16,078 bases of DNA from JAZFYD01 sp036443405 (GTDB lineage Bacteria; Planctomycetota; PLA2): assembly GCA_036443405.1 (NCBI GenBank), contig JAZFYD010000195.1:1-16078 (forward strand), given 5' to 3'. Position 1 is the first letter of the stretch; every line of letters starts with the position of its first letter. The notes beneath the pieces were generated by a model. That model ran no database searches, had not been told where the DNA came from, and was given only the letters and a program-made list of their open reading frames with translations. The translations under genes were made by a program, and so were the position numbers. Positions 1 to 5,836 of this stretch are shown here, piece by piece.

Positions 1-1350
1 ACCGCGCGCGCGCAGGTCGGACAACAACAGGTCCAGACCGGTGCAGTGGCTGCCGATCACGGTCAGGTCCGGGCGGTGCAGGTCGCCGAGCAGCGTGACC
101 TCCACCGACTCGCCCGCCTCGCGCCGCTCGTCCGCCGACGGAATGCGATAGAAACCGTCGGCGCGCGAAAAAGTCGTAACCGACCCGGAGCCCTTCCCGA
201 GGGGATAGGCCACGAGGCCGCCCTTGCCGCCCGCATCCTCGTCCGAGTCGATCAGATGCACGAGGTCGAATTCGGTGCGCCCCTTCACCGACGTCACCGC
301 GCGCGCGAGGCGCGCCTGCTTGGTCGGCGACCCTCTTTCCATGCGACCGGCGCGCGCACGGATCCACGGCGCGACGAATTCATGGAACGTAAACACGGCG
401 GATGTCGGGAAACCGGGCAGGATGACGACCGGGGTGTCGCCGGCGCGCGCGAGCACGATCGGCTTGCCCGGCTTGAGCGCCACTCCGTGCACCACGATCT
501 CGCCGAACTTCTCCAGCACGCGGTAGCTGAGATCGCCTGCGCCCTTGCTCGTGCCCCCGCTCAACAACAAGAGATCGGAGTCGTCGATCGCGTCTTTCAG
601 CGCGCCCGAAAGATGCGCCTCGTCGTCCGGCAGGAACCCGCGCTCGAAAACCTGGCCGCCGGCTTCGCGCACGGCGTCGGCCAGGATGCGGCTGTTGGAA
701 TCAAAAACGAACCCGTCGCGCGGCGCGGCGCCGGGCGCCAGCAACTCGTCGCCGGTGCTGAACAAAGTCACGCGCGGTTTTTTGACGACTCGGACTTCGG
801 GGAGGCCCAGTGCCGCGAGCACGCCGGTCTCGCGCGAGCTGAGCGTGCACCCCTCGCGCAGGACGACCTCGCCGCGCGCGATGTCCGAGCCGGCGTGCGC
901 CAGATTGGCGCCGGGAGCCACGGCGCGCCGCACGATCAGCGCGCCGCCTTCGACGCCACTGCCCTCGACGTCGCAGTCCTCGATCATCACGACCGCATCC
1001 GCGCCGCGCGGCACAACCCCGCCGGTGGCGATGACGGTCGCCACGCCTTCCGTGACGGCCTCCTCCGGGACCACGCCCGCCCCGAGGTGCTCGCCGGTCA
1101 GCGTCAGCGTGATCGGTGCCTCCTCGGATGCGCCGAACGTGTCCTTGGCGCGCACGGCAAAGCCGTCCATGTTGGAGCGGGTGAACCCCGGCACGTCCAC
1201 CGGCGCCGCAATGTCCTCGCCCAGCACGCGGTAAAGCGCGTTGGCGAGCGCCACGGTCTCGGACCCCAACGCGGTCCAGGCGACGGCCTCTTTGAACCGC
1301 CGCGAGGCCTCCTCGCGCGAAACCACGTCCAGAAACTGCGTCTGCTTCAC
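1..1350 (-). CDS. moeA: Molybdopterin molybdenumtransferase MoeA, fused to PBP-like domain (partial, 3' end off window)
   Basis: MoeA inserts molybdate into adenylated molybdopterin in the cytoplasm, the last step of molybdenum cofactor synthesis. The minus-strand frame is open from 1350 to the window edge (450 codons). Visible MoeA signatures are the NMDGFAVR motif near residues 59-66, an ATGG...GADAVV segment near 105-115, the MPT-binding SGGTSKGAGD loop at about 264-273 and a KPGKP motif soon after. After about residue 427 the frame continues with VIGSHCTGLDLLLSDLR, which matches the start of the LysR/PBP-like substrate-binding domain fused to some bacterial and archaeal MoeA proteins. That domain is truncated here. 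GTG at 1350-1348 is chosen because homology begins just after it, and a TAGAAT hexamer lies 7 nt upstream. There is no Shine-Dalgarno. The gene is divergent from the gene at 1446. The MoeA assignment is firm; the fused domain rests on about 20 residues. Confidence 0.9.
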   Translation of the reverse strand, partial: MKQTQFLDVVSREEASRRFKEAVAWTALGSETVALANALYRVLGEDIAAPVDVPGFTRSNMDGFAVRAKDTFGASEEAPITLTLTGEHLGAGVVPEEAVTEGVATVIATGGVVPRGADAVVMIEDCDVEGSGVEGGALIVRRAVAPGANLAHAGSDIARGEVVLREGCTLSSRETGVLAALGLPEVRVVKKPRVTLFSTGDELLAPGAAPRDGFVFDSNSRILADAVREAGGQVFERGFLPDDEAHLSGALKDAIDDSDLLLLSGGTSKGAGDLSYRVLEKFGEIVVHGVALKPGKPIVLARAGDTPVVILPGFPTSAVFTFHEFVAPWIRARAGRMERGSPTKQARLARAVTSVKGRTEFDLVHLIDSDEDAGGKGGLVAYPLGKGSGSVTTFSRADGFYRIPSADERREAGESVEVTLLGDLHRPDLTVIGSHCTGLDLLLSDLRARG

Positions 1351-1357
1351 GCCAGAG

Positions 1358-1363
1358 ATTCTA
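1358..1363 (-). promoter_or_regulatory. Putative -10 element (TAGAAT) of moeA
   Basis: TAGAAT on the minus strand ends 7 nt before the GTG start of moeA. This spacing would place the transcription start at or one base before the start codon. No convincing -35 or ribosome binding site is visible. It is one of eight such hexamers in the window. Confidence 0.45.
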
Positions 1364-1429
1364 GTGACTGAACGACGAAAACACCGCTTGACTCGGTCCC
1401 TGGACTTACAGGACCGTGACACGATCCCG

Positions 1430-1435
1430 TAGCAT
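1430..1435 (+). promoter_or_regulatory. Putative -10 element (TAGCAT)
   Basis: TAGCAT lies 10 nt before the ATG at 1446. There is no purine-rich ribosome binding site between them, so the transcript leader would be about 4 nt. A TTGACT at 1388 is too far upstream (36 nt) to be its -35. Confidence 0.35.
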
Positions 1436-1445
1436 TGCGCCGAGC

Positions 1446-2165
1446 ATGAGGATCTTCGCCGTCATCGCATTCGCCGCGGCCCTCGCTTCGGGCGCCGACC
1501 TGCGGCCCCGGGCGGCCGCTGGCTGGGAGGGCTTCCTCCCCGGAACGTGGGTCAAGCTCCAGGTGATCTTCCACCAGGAGGATCGGCGCGTTGCGATCTC
1601 GATCCAAACCACCCGCCTGGTGAAGGTCGGAGAGAAAACCCTCTCGCTCGAACGCGTCAACAAGAACGCGCTCGGCATGGTGCAGACGATCCCCTTCGAG
1701 ATGCCGCGCACCGGCGAGGCCGGCGAGGGCGAACGCGAAACCGGGACGCAGAACCTGCCCGACACCACGTTCCGCCTCGGAAAAGCCGAGCTCGCCTGCT
1801 CGGTGCGCGCCATCACCGTAGCGACCAAAACGGGCAAGCGCGTCATCACGTTTTGGGAATCGGCCGACCCGCAGATGCTCGTGCGCAAGAAGACCGAGCA
1901 TTTCGACGCCAGCGGCAAACGGATTGGAGTCGAGGAGGTGAAGCTCGAATCCGTGGGCGAGCAGGTCGCGATCAAGGGCGGCTCGATCGCCTGCAGCCGA
2001 TACAAGATGGAGTCGATCCAGGGCAATCAGAGAAACACCGGCTCGGTGCTGATGAGCCGGAACGTGCCCGGCGGTATCGTGCGCATGGAGCAGGACAAAT
2101 TCATCGACGGCAAGAAGCACTCCACGCAAAAGCAGCAGGTGACCGAGTTGGTCGTCCGGCAGTAA
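1446..2165 (+). CDS. Secreted protein of unknown function
   Basis: 239 residues. I do not recognise the family. The N-terminus is a short Sec-type signal peptide (MRIFAVIAFAAALASGAD, cleavage probably after ASG or ASGA), so the mature protein is exported. The body is rich in beta-type sequence with no membrane segment. It seems to contain two related units: an ACS motif at C118 followed by a TGKRVITFWES segment, and a second ACS motif at C183 followed by NTGSVLMSRNVPGGIVRMEQ. The two cysteines could pair or bind a ligand. A GTG at 1416 is in frame, but it would put 10 charged residues before the signal peptide, so ATG 1446 is preferred; it also has the upstream TAGCAT. The gene is divergent from moeA and separated from the next gene by 161 bp containing repeats. 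Confidence 0.75.
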   Translation: MRIFAVIAFAAALASGADLRPRAAAGWEGFLPGTWVKLQVIFHQEDRRVAISIQTTRLVKVGEKTLSLERVNKNALGMVQTIPFEMPRTGEAGEGERETGTQNLPDTTFRLGKAELACSVRAITVATKTGKRVITFWESADPQMLVRKKTEHFDASGKRIGVEEVKLESVGEQVAIKGGSIACSRYKMESIQGNQRNTGSVLMSRNVPGGIVRMEQDKFIDGKKHSTQKQQVTELVVRQ

Positions 2166-2167
2166 TT

Positions 2168-2223
2168 CTTGCCCAACGGCTGACGCCGCAGTGTTGCTTG
2201 CCCAACGGCTTGCGCCGTTGGAG
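2168..2223 (+). repeat. Hairpin repeat, one half copy and one full copy
   Basis: Two adjacent copies of the element CTTGCCCAACGGC follow the stop codon at 2165. The first (2168-2188) lacks the right arm. The second (2198-2223) forms a perfect 8-bp stem (CCAACGGC at 2202-2209, GCCGTTGG at 2214-2221) with a TTGC loop. No T-tract follows, so it is not a standard intrinsic terminator. A related copy lies at 5581-5610. Confidence 0.6.
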
Positions 2224-2228
2224 CCAAT

Positions 2229-2303
2229 CGTTCGAATGGTCTGAGTGGTGGCGGTGAGTTCAGTTGTCATGCCTGCCCAGCGACGTTCGGAGGGTCTGAG
2301 TGG
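2229..2303 (+). repeat. Pair of 20-bp direct repeats upstream of the aspartic protease gene
   Basis: CGTTCGAATGGTCTGAGTGG at 2229-2248 recurs as CGTTCGGAGGGTCTGAGTGG at 2284-2303. The copies match at 18 of 20 positions and start 55 bp apart. The second ends 7 bp before the TAGTCT hexamer at 2311. They could be regulator binding sites or a local duplication. Neither reads as part of a gene. Confidence 0.5.
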
Positions 2304-2310
2304 GATCGCG

Positions 2311-2316
2311 TAGTCT
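2311..2316 (+). promoter_or_regulatory. Putative -10 element (TAGTCT)
   Basis: TAGTCT lies 10 nt before ATG 2327, with no Shine-Dalgarno in between. The match to the -10 consensus is weaker than for the aspartokinase promoter. It is listed because the spacing recurs across the window. Confidence 0.3.
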
Positions 2317-2326
2317 GGTTCGAACG

Positions 2327-3280
2327 ATGACACGGTTCCTGCTGCTTTTGCTCGTTGCGGCGTGCACCACCGTTCGCGTTCACGACTCCATGCTCGAAGA
2401 GATGCGCGCGGAGTCCCGGGCGAATCCGCAGGCACGCCTCGACCGCGTCATCTCCCGCATCCGGGAGCCGCTGGATCTGCCCGCGGACCGTGCCGCGTTC
2501 ACGCTGCCGTTCGAACTCGCGCCGGTGCCCACCGTGCGCGGGACCCTGAATGGCATCGAAGCGCGTTTCGCCGTCGACACGGGCGCCAGCAGCATCACGA
2601 TCTTCGCGCCCCTTGCGCGCAAGGCCGGCGTCTACGTAGCACCGAACGTCGAACCCGGAGTCGCCGTGAGCCCGGGCCACCAGCGCCGCGTCTATGTTGG
2701 TGCCGCGAGGAAACTCGAGCTCGGCCCGCTTCGCGTTCGATCACTCCCCGTGCTCATCGCCGCCGAGCAGCAGATGCGCAGCGGGTGGCTGAACGACCCG
2801 TACTACGACGGCATCATCGGCGGCGCCTTGCTGACGCAGTACAACGTCGAGTTCGACATGAGGAAAGAGGAGCTGAGGTTCACGCCGCACAACCGCCGCG
2901 GTCAAGCGAGCGTGATATTCACGACCGTGACCTTGAACGGCGCGCGGTACCGCATGCTCGTCGACTCGGGCGCGAACGGCCTCTTCATCGAACCCTGGGC
3001 CGCGAAGGAGCTTCAACTCATCGATGACGCCGAGGCCGAATCCCTGTCGGCCTCGGCGAGTTCCGCGGCCGATGTGAAGATGGGCTACGTACGCATCGAG
3101 CGTGTGAGCGTCGACGGCAAGAAGTTCCAAGGAGTCGCGGCAGGGGTCGTCGCCACGTTCGGTCGCGACTCGCGTCCGGCGGACGGCGAACGTCTCGCGG
3201 GCCTGCTCGGTTTCACCGGCTTCGGAAAGCGCGTCTGGACCATCAACTACGAAACCTTGCAGCTTCATCTCGATGAATAG
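2327..3280 (+). CDS. Aspartic-protease-fold lipoprotein with two D-[TS]-G lobes
   Basis: 317 residues. The N-terminus MTRFLLLLLVAAC is a lipoprotein signal with lipobox VAAC (lipidated Cys13), so the protein should sit on a membrane facing the periplasm. Two retropepsin-type active-site motifs are visible: AVDTGASS (Asp84), and LVDSGANG (Asp213) followed by LFI. Each lies in a similar lobe and is followed by a glycine-rich segment (GIIGGALL in lobe 1, LAGLLGFTGF in lobe 2), which resembles the psi-loop partner of aspartic proteases. One chain thus supplies both catalytic aspartates, unlike dimeric retropepsins. A GTG at 2300 in frame would extend the leader by nine residues; ATG 2327 gives the better signal peptide. 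Its stop overlaps the next gene by 8 nt. The protease fold is well supported; the substrate is unknown. Confidence 0.82.
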   Translation: MTRFLLLLLVAACTTVRVHDSMLEEMRAESRANPQARLDRVISRIREPLDLPADRAAFTLPFELAPVPTVRGTLNGIEARFAVDTGASSITIFAPLARKAGVYVAPNVEPGVAVSPGHQRRVYVGAARKLELGPLRVRSLPVLIAAEQQMRSGWLNDPYYDGIIGGALLTQYNVEFDMRKEELRFTPHNRRGQASVIFTTVTLNGARYRMLVDSGANGLFIEPWAAKELQLIDDAEAESLSASASSAADVKMGYVRIERVSVDGKKFQGVAAGVVATFGRDSRPADGERLAGLLGFTGFGKRVWTINYETLQLHLDE

Positions 3281-4223
3281 GCACACATTCGCTCTCGGCG
3301 GCGCGCTCTTGTGCGCGTGCGCCTCGCAAGTCAGGACACAGACCGTCCGCAGCTTGTTTCGCGAGGAGTGCGACGAGGTCGAGTTCGCGGTGCCCACGAC
3401 GGCGGAGGACGTGCCGGCGAGCGCCGGAAACACAACCGCGGTCATGGTCCGCACCGTCGAACTCGGAGCGGATCGGCTGCAGCGCCATCCTTCGACTTCG
3501 AACGAGACCCGCACCCTGCTCGCGTGCGCGCAGATGATGCGGGGCGAATACGAAGAGGCGCGCAAAACGTTGCAGCCGCTGCCGGCCACGCGAAACCCGG
3601 GCGTCGGCCGCGAAGCGGCACTGCTGGACTCGGCCCGGTTTGCGGTGTCGGCGTGCCGCGCCATCGTCGCGCGGCGCCACTTGCTCGAGATCTTCGAGAA
3701 GCAGACCGGCATGCGGGAGTTCGTCGAGCGCTACGGTGGACTGATCGGTGTCTCCCTGCCGGACCCGGCCATGGACCTCTACGAGTCACAACTTCGCGAC
3801 CGGACCGAGAAGTTGGAGAAGGCCTGTTATCGCAAGCGCCGAAACGACCCGTACGAGTGGGAGCGCACCGAACCAACGCGGCAACGGCTCCTGAGGTTTC
3901 TGGCCGAACAGGTTTACAACGACGCGGCCGGCCTCCTGGATCGGCTACCCGACCGCCGCGAGGCGGATCCCGATGGTGCGGCGGCGTGGCTCACATCGGT
4001 CGCGATGGGTCTGATGATCGTATTCAGCCACTCACTCGATGAGATCGTGCCGGACAACATGCGGCGCGAGCAGATCCAGTGGCATCAGCAGCAAGCGGCG
4101 AGCGTGTTCGACCGAGCGCTGTCGGAGTCGAGCCGCATGCGGCGCCGCCAGGAATACGACGCGCTGATCGGCGCGCTCGCAGAGGCCAGGGTGCGAACCC
4201 TCAAACGCATCGCAAGGTCGTAG
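3273..4223 (+). CDS. Putative lipoprotein of unknown function
   Basis: 316 residues, unrecognised. The N-terminus MNRHTFALGGALLCACASQ is a short hydrophobic export signal with a lipobox-like LCAC ending at Cys16 (Cys at -2 is unusual). The mature part is rich in Arg, Glu and Leu and looks mostly alpha-helical. A segment around residues 80-115 (LLACAQMMRGEYEEARKTL) resembles a single TPR-like helical pair, and the C-terminus is a charged helix rich in Arg. The ATG lies inside the end of the upstream aspartic-protease gene (8-nt overlap), so the two are probably co-transcribed and translationally coupled. This suggests a shared envelope role. The next gene starts 6 nt after its stop. Confidence 0.72.
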   Translation: MNRHTFALGGALLCACASQVRTQTVRSLFREECDEVEFAVPTTAEDVPASAGNTTAVMVRTVELGADRLQRHPSTSNETRTLLACAQMMRGEYEEARKTLQPLPATRNPGVGREAALLDSARFAVSACRAIVARRHLLEIFEKQTGMREFVERYGGLIGVSLPDPAMDLYESQLRDRTEKLEKACYRKRRNDPYEWERTEPTRQRLLRFLAEQVYNDAAGLLDRLPDRREADPDGAAAWLTSVAMGLMIVFSHSLDEIVPDNMRREQIQWHQQQAASVFDRALSESSRMRRRQEYDALIGALAEARVRTLKRIARS

Positions 4224-4228
4224 CCGCC

Positions 4229-4462
4229 GTGGCAACCCCGCCGCGTGTCACCCTCCTGACCATCCCCGGCCTGTGTCCCCTGTGCGACGAGGCGCGCGAA
4301 CTGCTGGAGCACTCGCAAATCACGTTCGAGGAAATCGACATTCGCAGCGACAGGGGACTTTTGCGCGCGCACCGGCTCGAAATCCCGGTGACCGTGGTCG
4401 ACGGCCGGAAACGGTTCATCGGCCGCATCGACCTCACCAAGTTGCGCAAGTTGCTCGATTGA
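4229..4462 (+). CDS. Glutaredoxin-like (DUF836-type) thiol protein
   Basis: 77 residues with a thioredoxin fold of minimal size. The order is beta strand VTLLTIPG, redox motif C16-P-L-C19 at the start of helix 1, the segment ITFEEIDI, and then EIPVTVVDG with the cis-proline expected opposite the CxxC. The C-terminus is a short basic helix (LTKLRKLL). This matches the small glutaredoxin-like proteins annotated as DUF836. It has no signal peptide, so it should act in the cytosol, unlike its two lipoprotein neighbours. I chose the GTG at 4229, 6 nt after the previous stop, because the first strand begins just after it. Longer in-frame starts run deep into the upstream gene. It is probably the third gene of the operon starting at 2327. 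Its partner protein is unknown. Confidence 0.82.
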   Translation: MATPPRVTLLTIPGLCPLCDEARELLEHSQITFEEIDIRSDRGLLRAHRLEIPVTVVDGRKRFIGRIDLTKLRKLLD

Positions 4463-4541
4463 CGCGCGATCCGGTGCGGCGAACTCAAAATGGGCGGATA
4501 TTTGCCCGAAAAGAGTCTCTAGCAAGCGTCCGTTTCGACCG

Positions 4542-4547
4542 TAATAT
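4542..4547 (+). promoter_or_regulatory. Possible -10 element (TAATAT) of the Cys-rich protein gene
   Basis: TAATAT lies 31 nt before ATG 4579. It is the most AT-rich hexamer in this 116-bp gap, and no clear -35 is visible 16-18 nt upstream. If it is used, this mRNA would have a leader of about 25 nt, unlike the near-leaderless units elsewhere in the window. Confidence 0.3.
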
Positions 4548-4578
4548 CCTGTGCCCCTGAAACGGAAACCAACACAAC

Positions 4579-5517
4579 ATGAACAAACTAACTCTCTGCG
4601 TCGCCGGCCTGCTTGCCGTTGGCGCGTTCGCGATCGCCGACCCTGTCGGCGTGAAGCCGAAGTCCGAACTCGACCTCGCGGTCGAAACCGCACAGAAGGA
4701 CCTTGTCGCGGCCCGCAAGGGTCTGGTCGAGGCCATGGCCGAAATCGGCGAGATGCCCGCCGAGCGGCAACAGCTTCTCGCCGAGGCCCGTCAGGTCCTC
4801 CACGCGTCGCCCGCGATGAACGGTTTCACCAAGCTGCTTAATAAGGGCGGCTACGGCGCGCTCATGGCGGCGGCGCTGGAGCGCTTCGACAACGGCAACA
4901 CGGCCGCGGCCGCTCTCCTCCAAGAGGTCGGCGACACCTACGCGTTCGTGCTCCAGAACCTGTGCGGCATGCGCGGCAAGAATGCTGACACCAAGGGGGC
5001 GGCGTACAAGGCGCCGAGCTTCAAGAGCGCCGCGGAGGTGCAGACCGCGCTGGCCGCGTTCCAGAAGGAGTGCGCCGGCTGTGCCAACTGCGGTGACTGC
5101 GCCAACTGCGCGGACTGCAGTGACTGTGAGATCCAGTGCGAGGAAGCGCCCGCGAACACCGGTGATGCACCCACGAAGGCATCCGGCGAAGGCTGCGAAA
5201 AAGGCGGCGACCAGGTCAAAGCCTCAAGGGACTACCTGAAGGCCAACGACCCGGCGTGCAAGGCGATGGCGAACACGTTCGCCCGCATCGCGGCCGCGAG
5301 CGATTTCATCGCGGTCAAGCTGAAGGTCGGCGGCACCGAGTCCGCCCGCGACCAGGCGTTCGCCCTCGCGCAGCAAACGCGCTTCGCGATCGTGCCCGCG
5401 ACGGCGTCCAACTGCTGCGGCGGTACCGGCGACTGCTGCGGCGGCGCAAGCGCGCCGACGGGCACGAACGGCACGGCCGCGAAAGCTGCTCCGCAGGCGC
5501 CCGCCGCGCCCTCGTGA
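4579..5517 (+). CDS. Exported cysteine-rich protein with a C-x-x-C ladder
   Basis: 312 residues; I do not recognise the family. A Sec signal peptide (MNKLTLCVAGLLAVGAFAIA, cleavage probably before Asp21) sends it out of the cytoplasm. Residues 25-130 are helical and Ala/Leu/Glu-rich. Cysteines then fall at exactly every third residue: 165, 168, 171, 174, 177, 180 and 183, followed by 187. Most are preceded by Asn or Asp. Further cysteines are at 206 and 227. Near the end there are two CC pairs in the repeated motif CCGG (279-280 and 286-287), followed by an Ala/Pro-rich tail. This invites metal binding or dense disulfide packing, which is inference. The gene stands alone, with a possible promoter at 4542 and a strong terminator at 5612-5644. 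Confidence 0.8.
   Translation: MNKLTLCVAGLLAVGAFAIADPVGVKPKSELDLAVETAQKDLVAARKGLVEAMAEIGEMPAERQQLLAEARQVLHASPAMNGFTKLLNKGGYGALMAAALERFDNGNTAAAALLQEVGDTYAFVLQNLCGMRGKNADTKGAAYKAPSFKSAAEVQTALAAFQKECAGCANCGDCANCADCSDCEIQCEEAPANTGDAPTKASGEGCEKGGDQVKASRDYLKANDPACKAMANTFARIAAASDFIAVKLKVGGTESARDQAFALAQQTRFAIVPATASNCCGGTGDCCGGASAPTGTNGTAAKAAPQAPAAPS
5071..5130 (+). repeat. Degenerate 9-nt tandem repeat encoding the Cys ladder
   Basis: Units of the form TGY-NNN-RAY recur in frame (for example TGCGCCAAC, TGCGGTGAC, TGCGCGGAC, TGCAGTGAC). Each encodes Cys-x-Asn/Asp. Synonymous and first-position differences between units show it is an old, selected repeat rather than a recent slippage product. Confidence 0.6.
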
Positions 5518-5550
5518 GGCCTCTCACCCACCTGAGGCCAGTAGCCTCGA

Positions 5551-5569
5551 TTCGAGCGGTTCGCTCGAA
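5551..5569 (+). repeat. Perfect 8-bp hairpin
   Basis: TTCGAGCG and CGCTCGAA flank a 3-nt GTT loop. It lies between the stop codon at 5517 and the terminator. No T-tract follows, so alone it would not terminate transcription; it may protect the 3' end of the mRNA. Confidence 0.5.
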
Positions 5570-5580
5570 CCAACATTGAT

Positions 5581-5610
5581 CTTGGCCCAACCGCTGACAC
5601 GGTTGGAGCG
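5581..5610 (+). repeat. Dispersed hairpin repeat, third copy
   Basis: CTTGGCCCAACCGCTGACAC followed by GGTTGGAGCG is close to the copies at 2168-2223. The stem is CCAACCG (5587-5593) with CGGTTGG (5600-5606). Compared with the 2202-2221 hairpin, a G-C pair has become C-G on both arms, so pairing is kept while sequence changes. Confidence 0.55.
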
Positions 5611-5611
5611 C

Positions 5612-5644
5612 AAAAGCCCTCGCCAACCGGCGGGGGCTTTTTTT
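5612..5644 (+). terminator. Rho-independent terminator after the Cys-rich protein gene
   Basis: A 13-bp stem (AAAAGCCCTCGCC at 5612-5624, GGCGGGGGCTTTT at 5629-5641) with one T-G wobble and an AACC loop is followed by a run of seven T residues at 5638-5644. The 5' A-run would pair with the T-run, so it may also work from the minus strand for aspartokinase transcripts. Confidence 0.88.
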
Positions 5645-5689
5645 GTGTTCGCCGCTCTCGCGTTCGTTCGACTACACCTTTTCCTTTTC

Positions 5690-5811
5690 CTTGCCCTTGT
5701 CCTAGACACTTCACCCTCGACCCTTTTCCTGCGCCCTTCTCCTTTGCCCTTTCACTCGGACCAAGGGCGGAGGGAGCAGGAAAAGGGACAAGGGGCCGGG
5801 ACAAGGGCAAG
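5690..5811. repeat. Nested GA/CT-rich inverted repeat
   Basis: Three nested arm pairs are perfect: CTTGCCCTTGTCC (5690-5702) with 5799-5811; CCCTTTTCCTG (5721-5731) with 5777-5787; and CGCCCTT (5732-5738) with 5763-5769. The left half is nearly all pyrimidine and the right half nearly all purine, so the whole could fold as a ~120-nt imperfect hairpin in RNA or form a cruciform or triplex in DNA. It sits just downstream of the aspartokinase stop codon. Confidence 0.7.
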
Positions 5812-5836
5812 TTCAAAGGGAGGAGGAGGGAGCGGC

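Larger units (their letters stand above)
5518..5836. other. 319-bp convergent intergenic region without genes
   Basis: Between the Cys-rich protein gene and aspartokinase I see no credible coding sequence. In order it holds: a GAGGC/GCCTC hairpin (5534-5548); a perfect 8-bp hairpin TTCGAGCG-GTT-CGCTCGAA (5551-5569); a copy of the dispersed hairpin repeat (5581-5610); an intrinsic terminator (5612-5644); and a GA/CT-rich nested inverted repeat (5690-5811). No ribosome binding site or start codon with a plausible protein was found on either strand. Confidence 0.75.

Noticed and set aside
46..1371. 441-codon open frame on the plus strand opposite moeA
   Set aside because: It is antisense to a well-conserved MoeA sequence. 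Its translation is Arg/Ala/His-rich with no domain-like pattern, as expected of a GC-rich shadow frame.
1388..1393. TTGACT as a -35 element for the gene at 1446
   Set aside because: No -10-like hexamer lies 15-19 nt downstream, and the TAGCAT near the start codon is 36 nt away.
5071..5142. Zinc ribbon or ferredoxin-type cluster in the Cys ladder
   Set aside because: The spacing is three throughout, with no CxxC-x(n)-CxxC pair or CxxCxxCxxxCP ferredoxin signature, and the protein is exported.
5690..5811. Insertion sequence ends or CRISPR-like array
   Set aside because: There is no transposase, no target duplication and no regular repeat-spacer period; the arms are nested rather than terminal.
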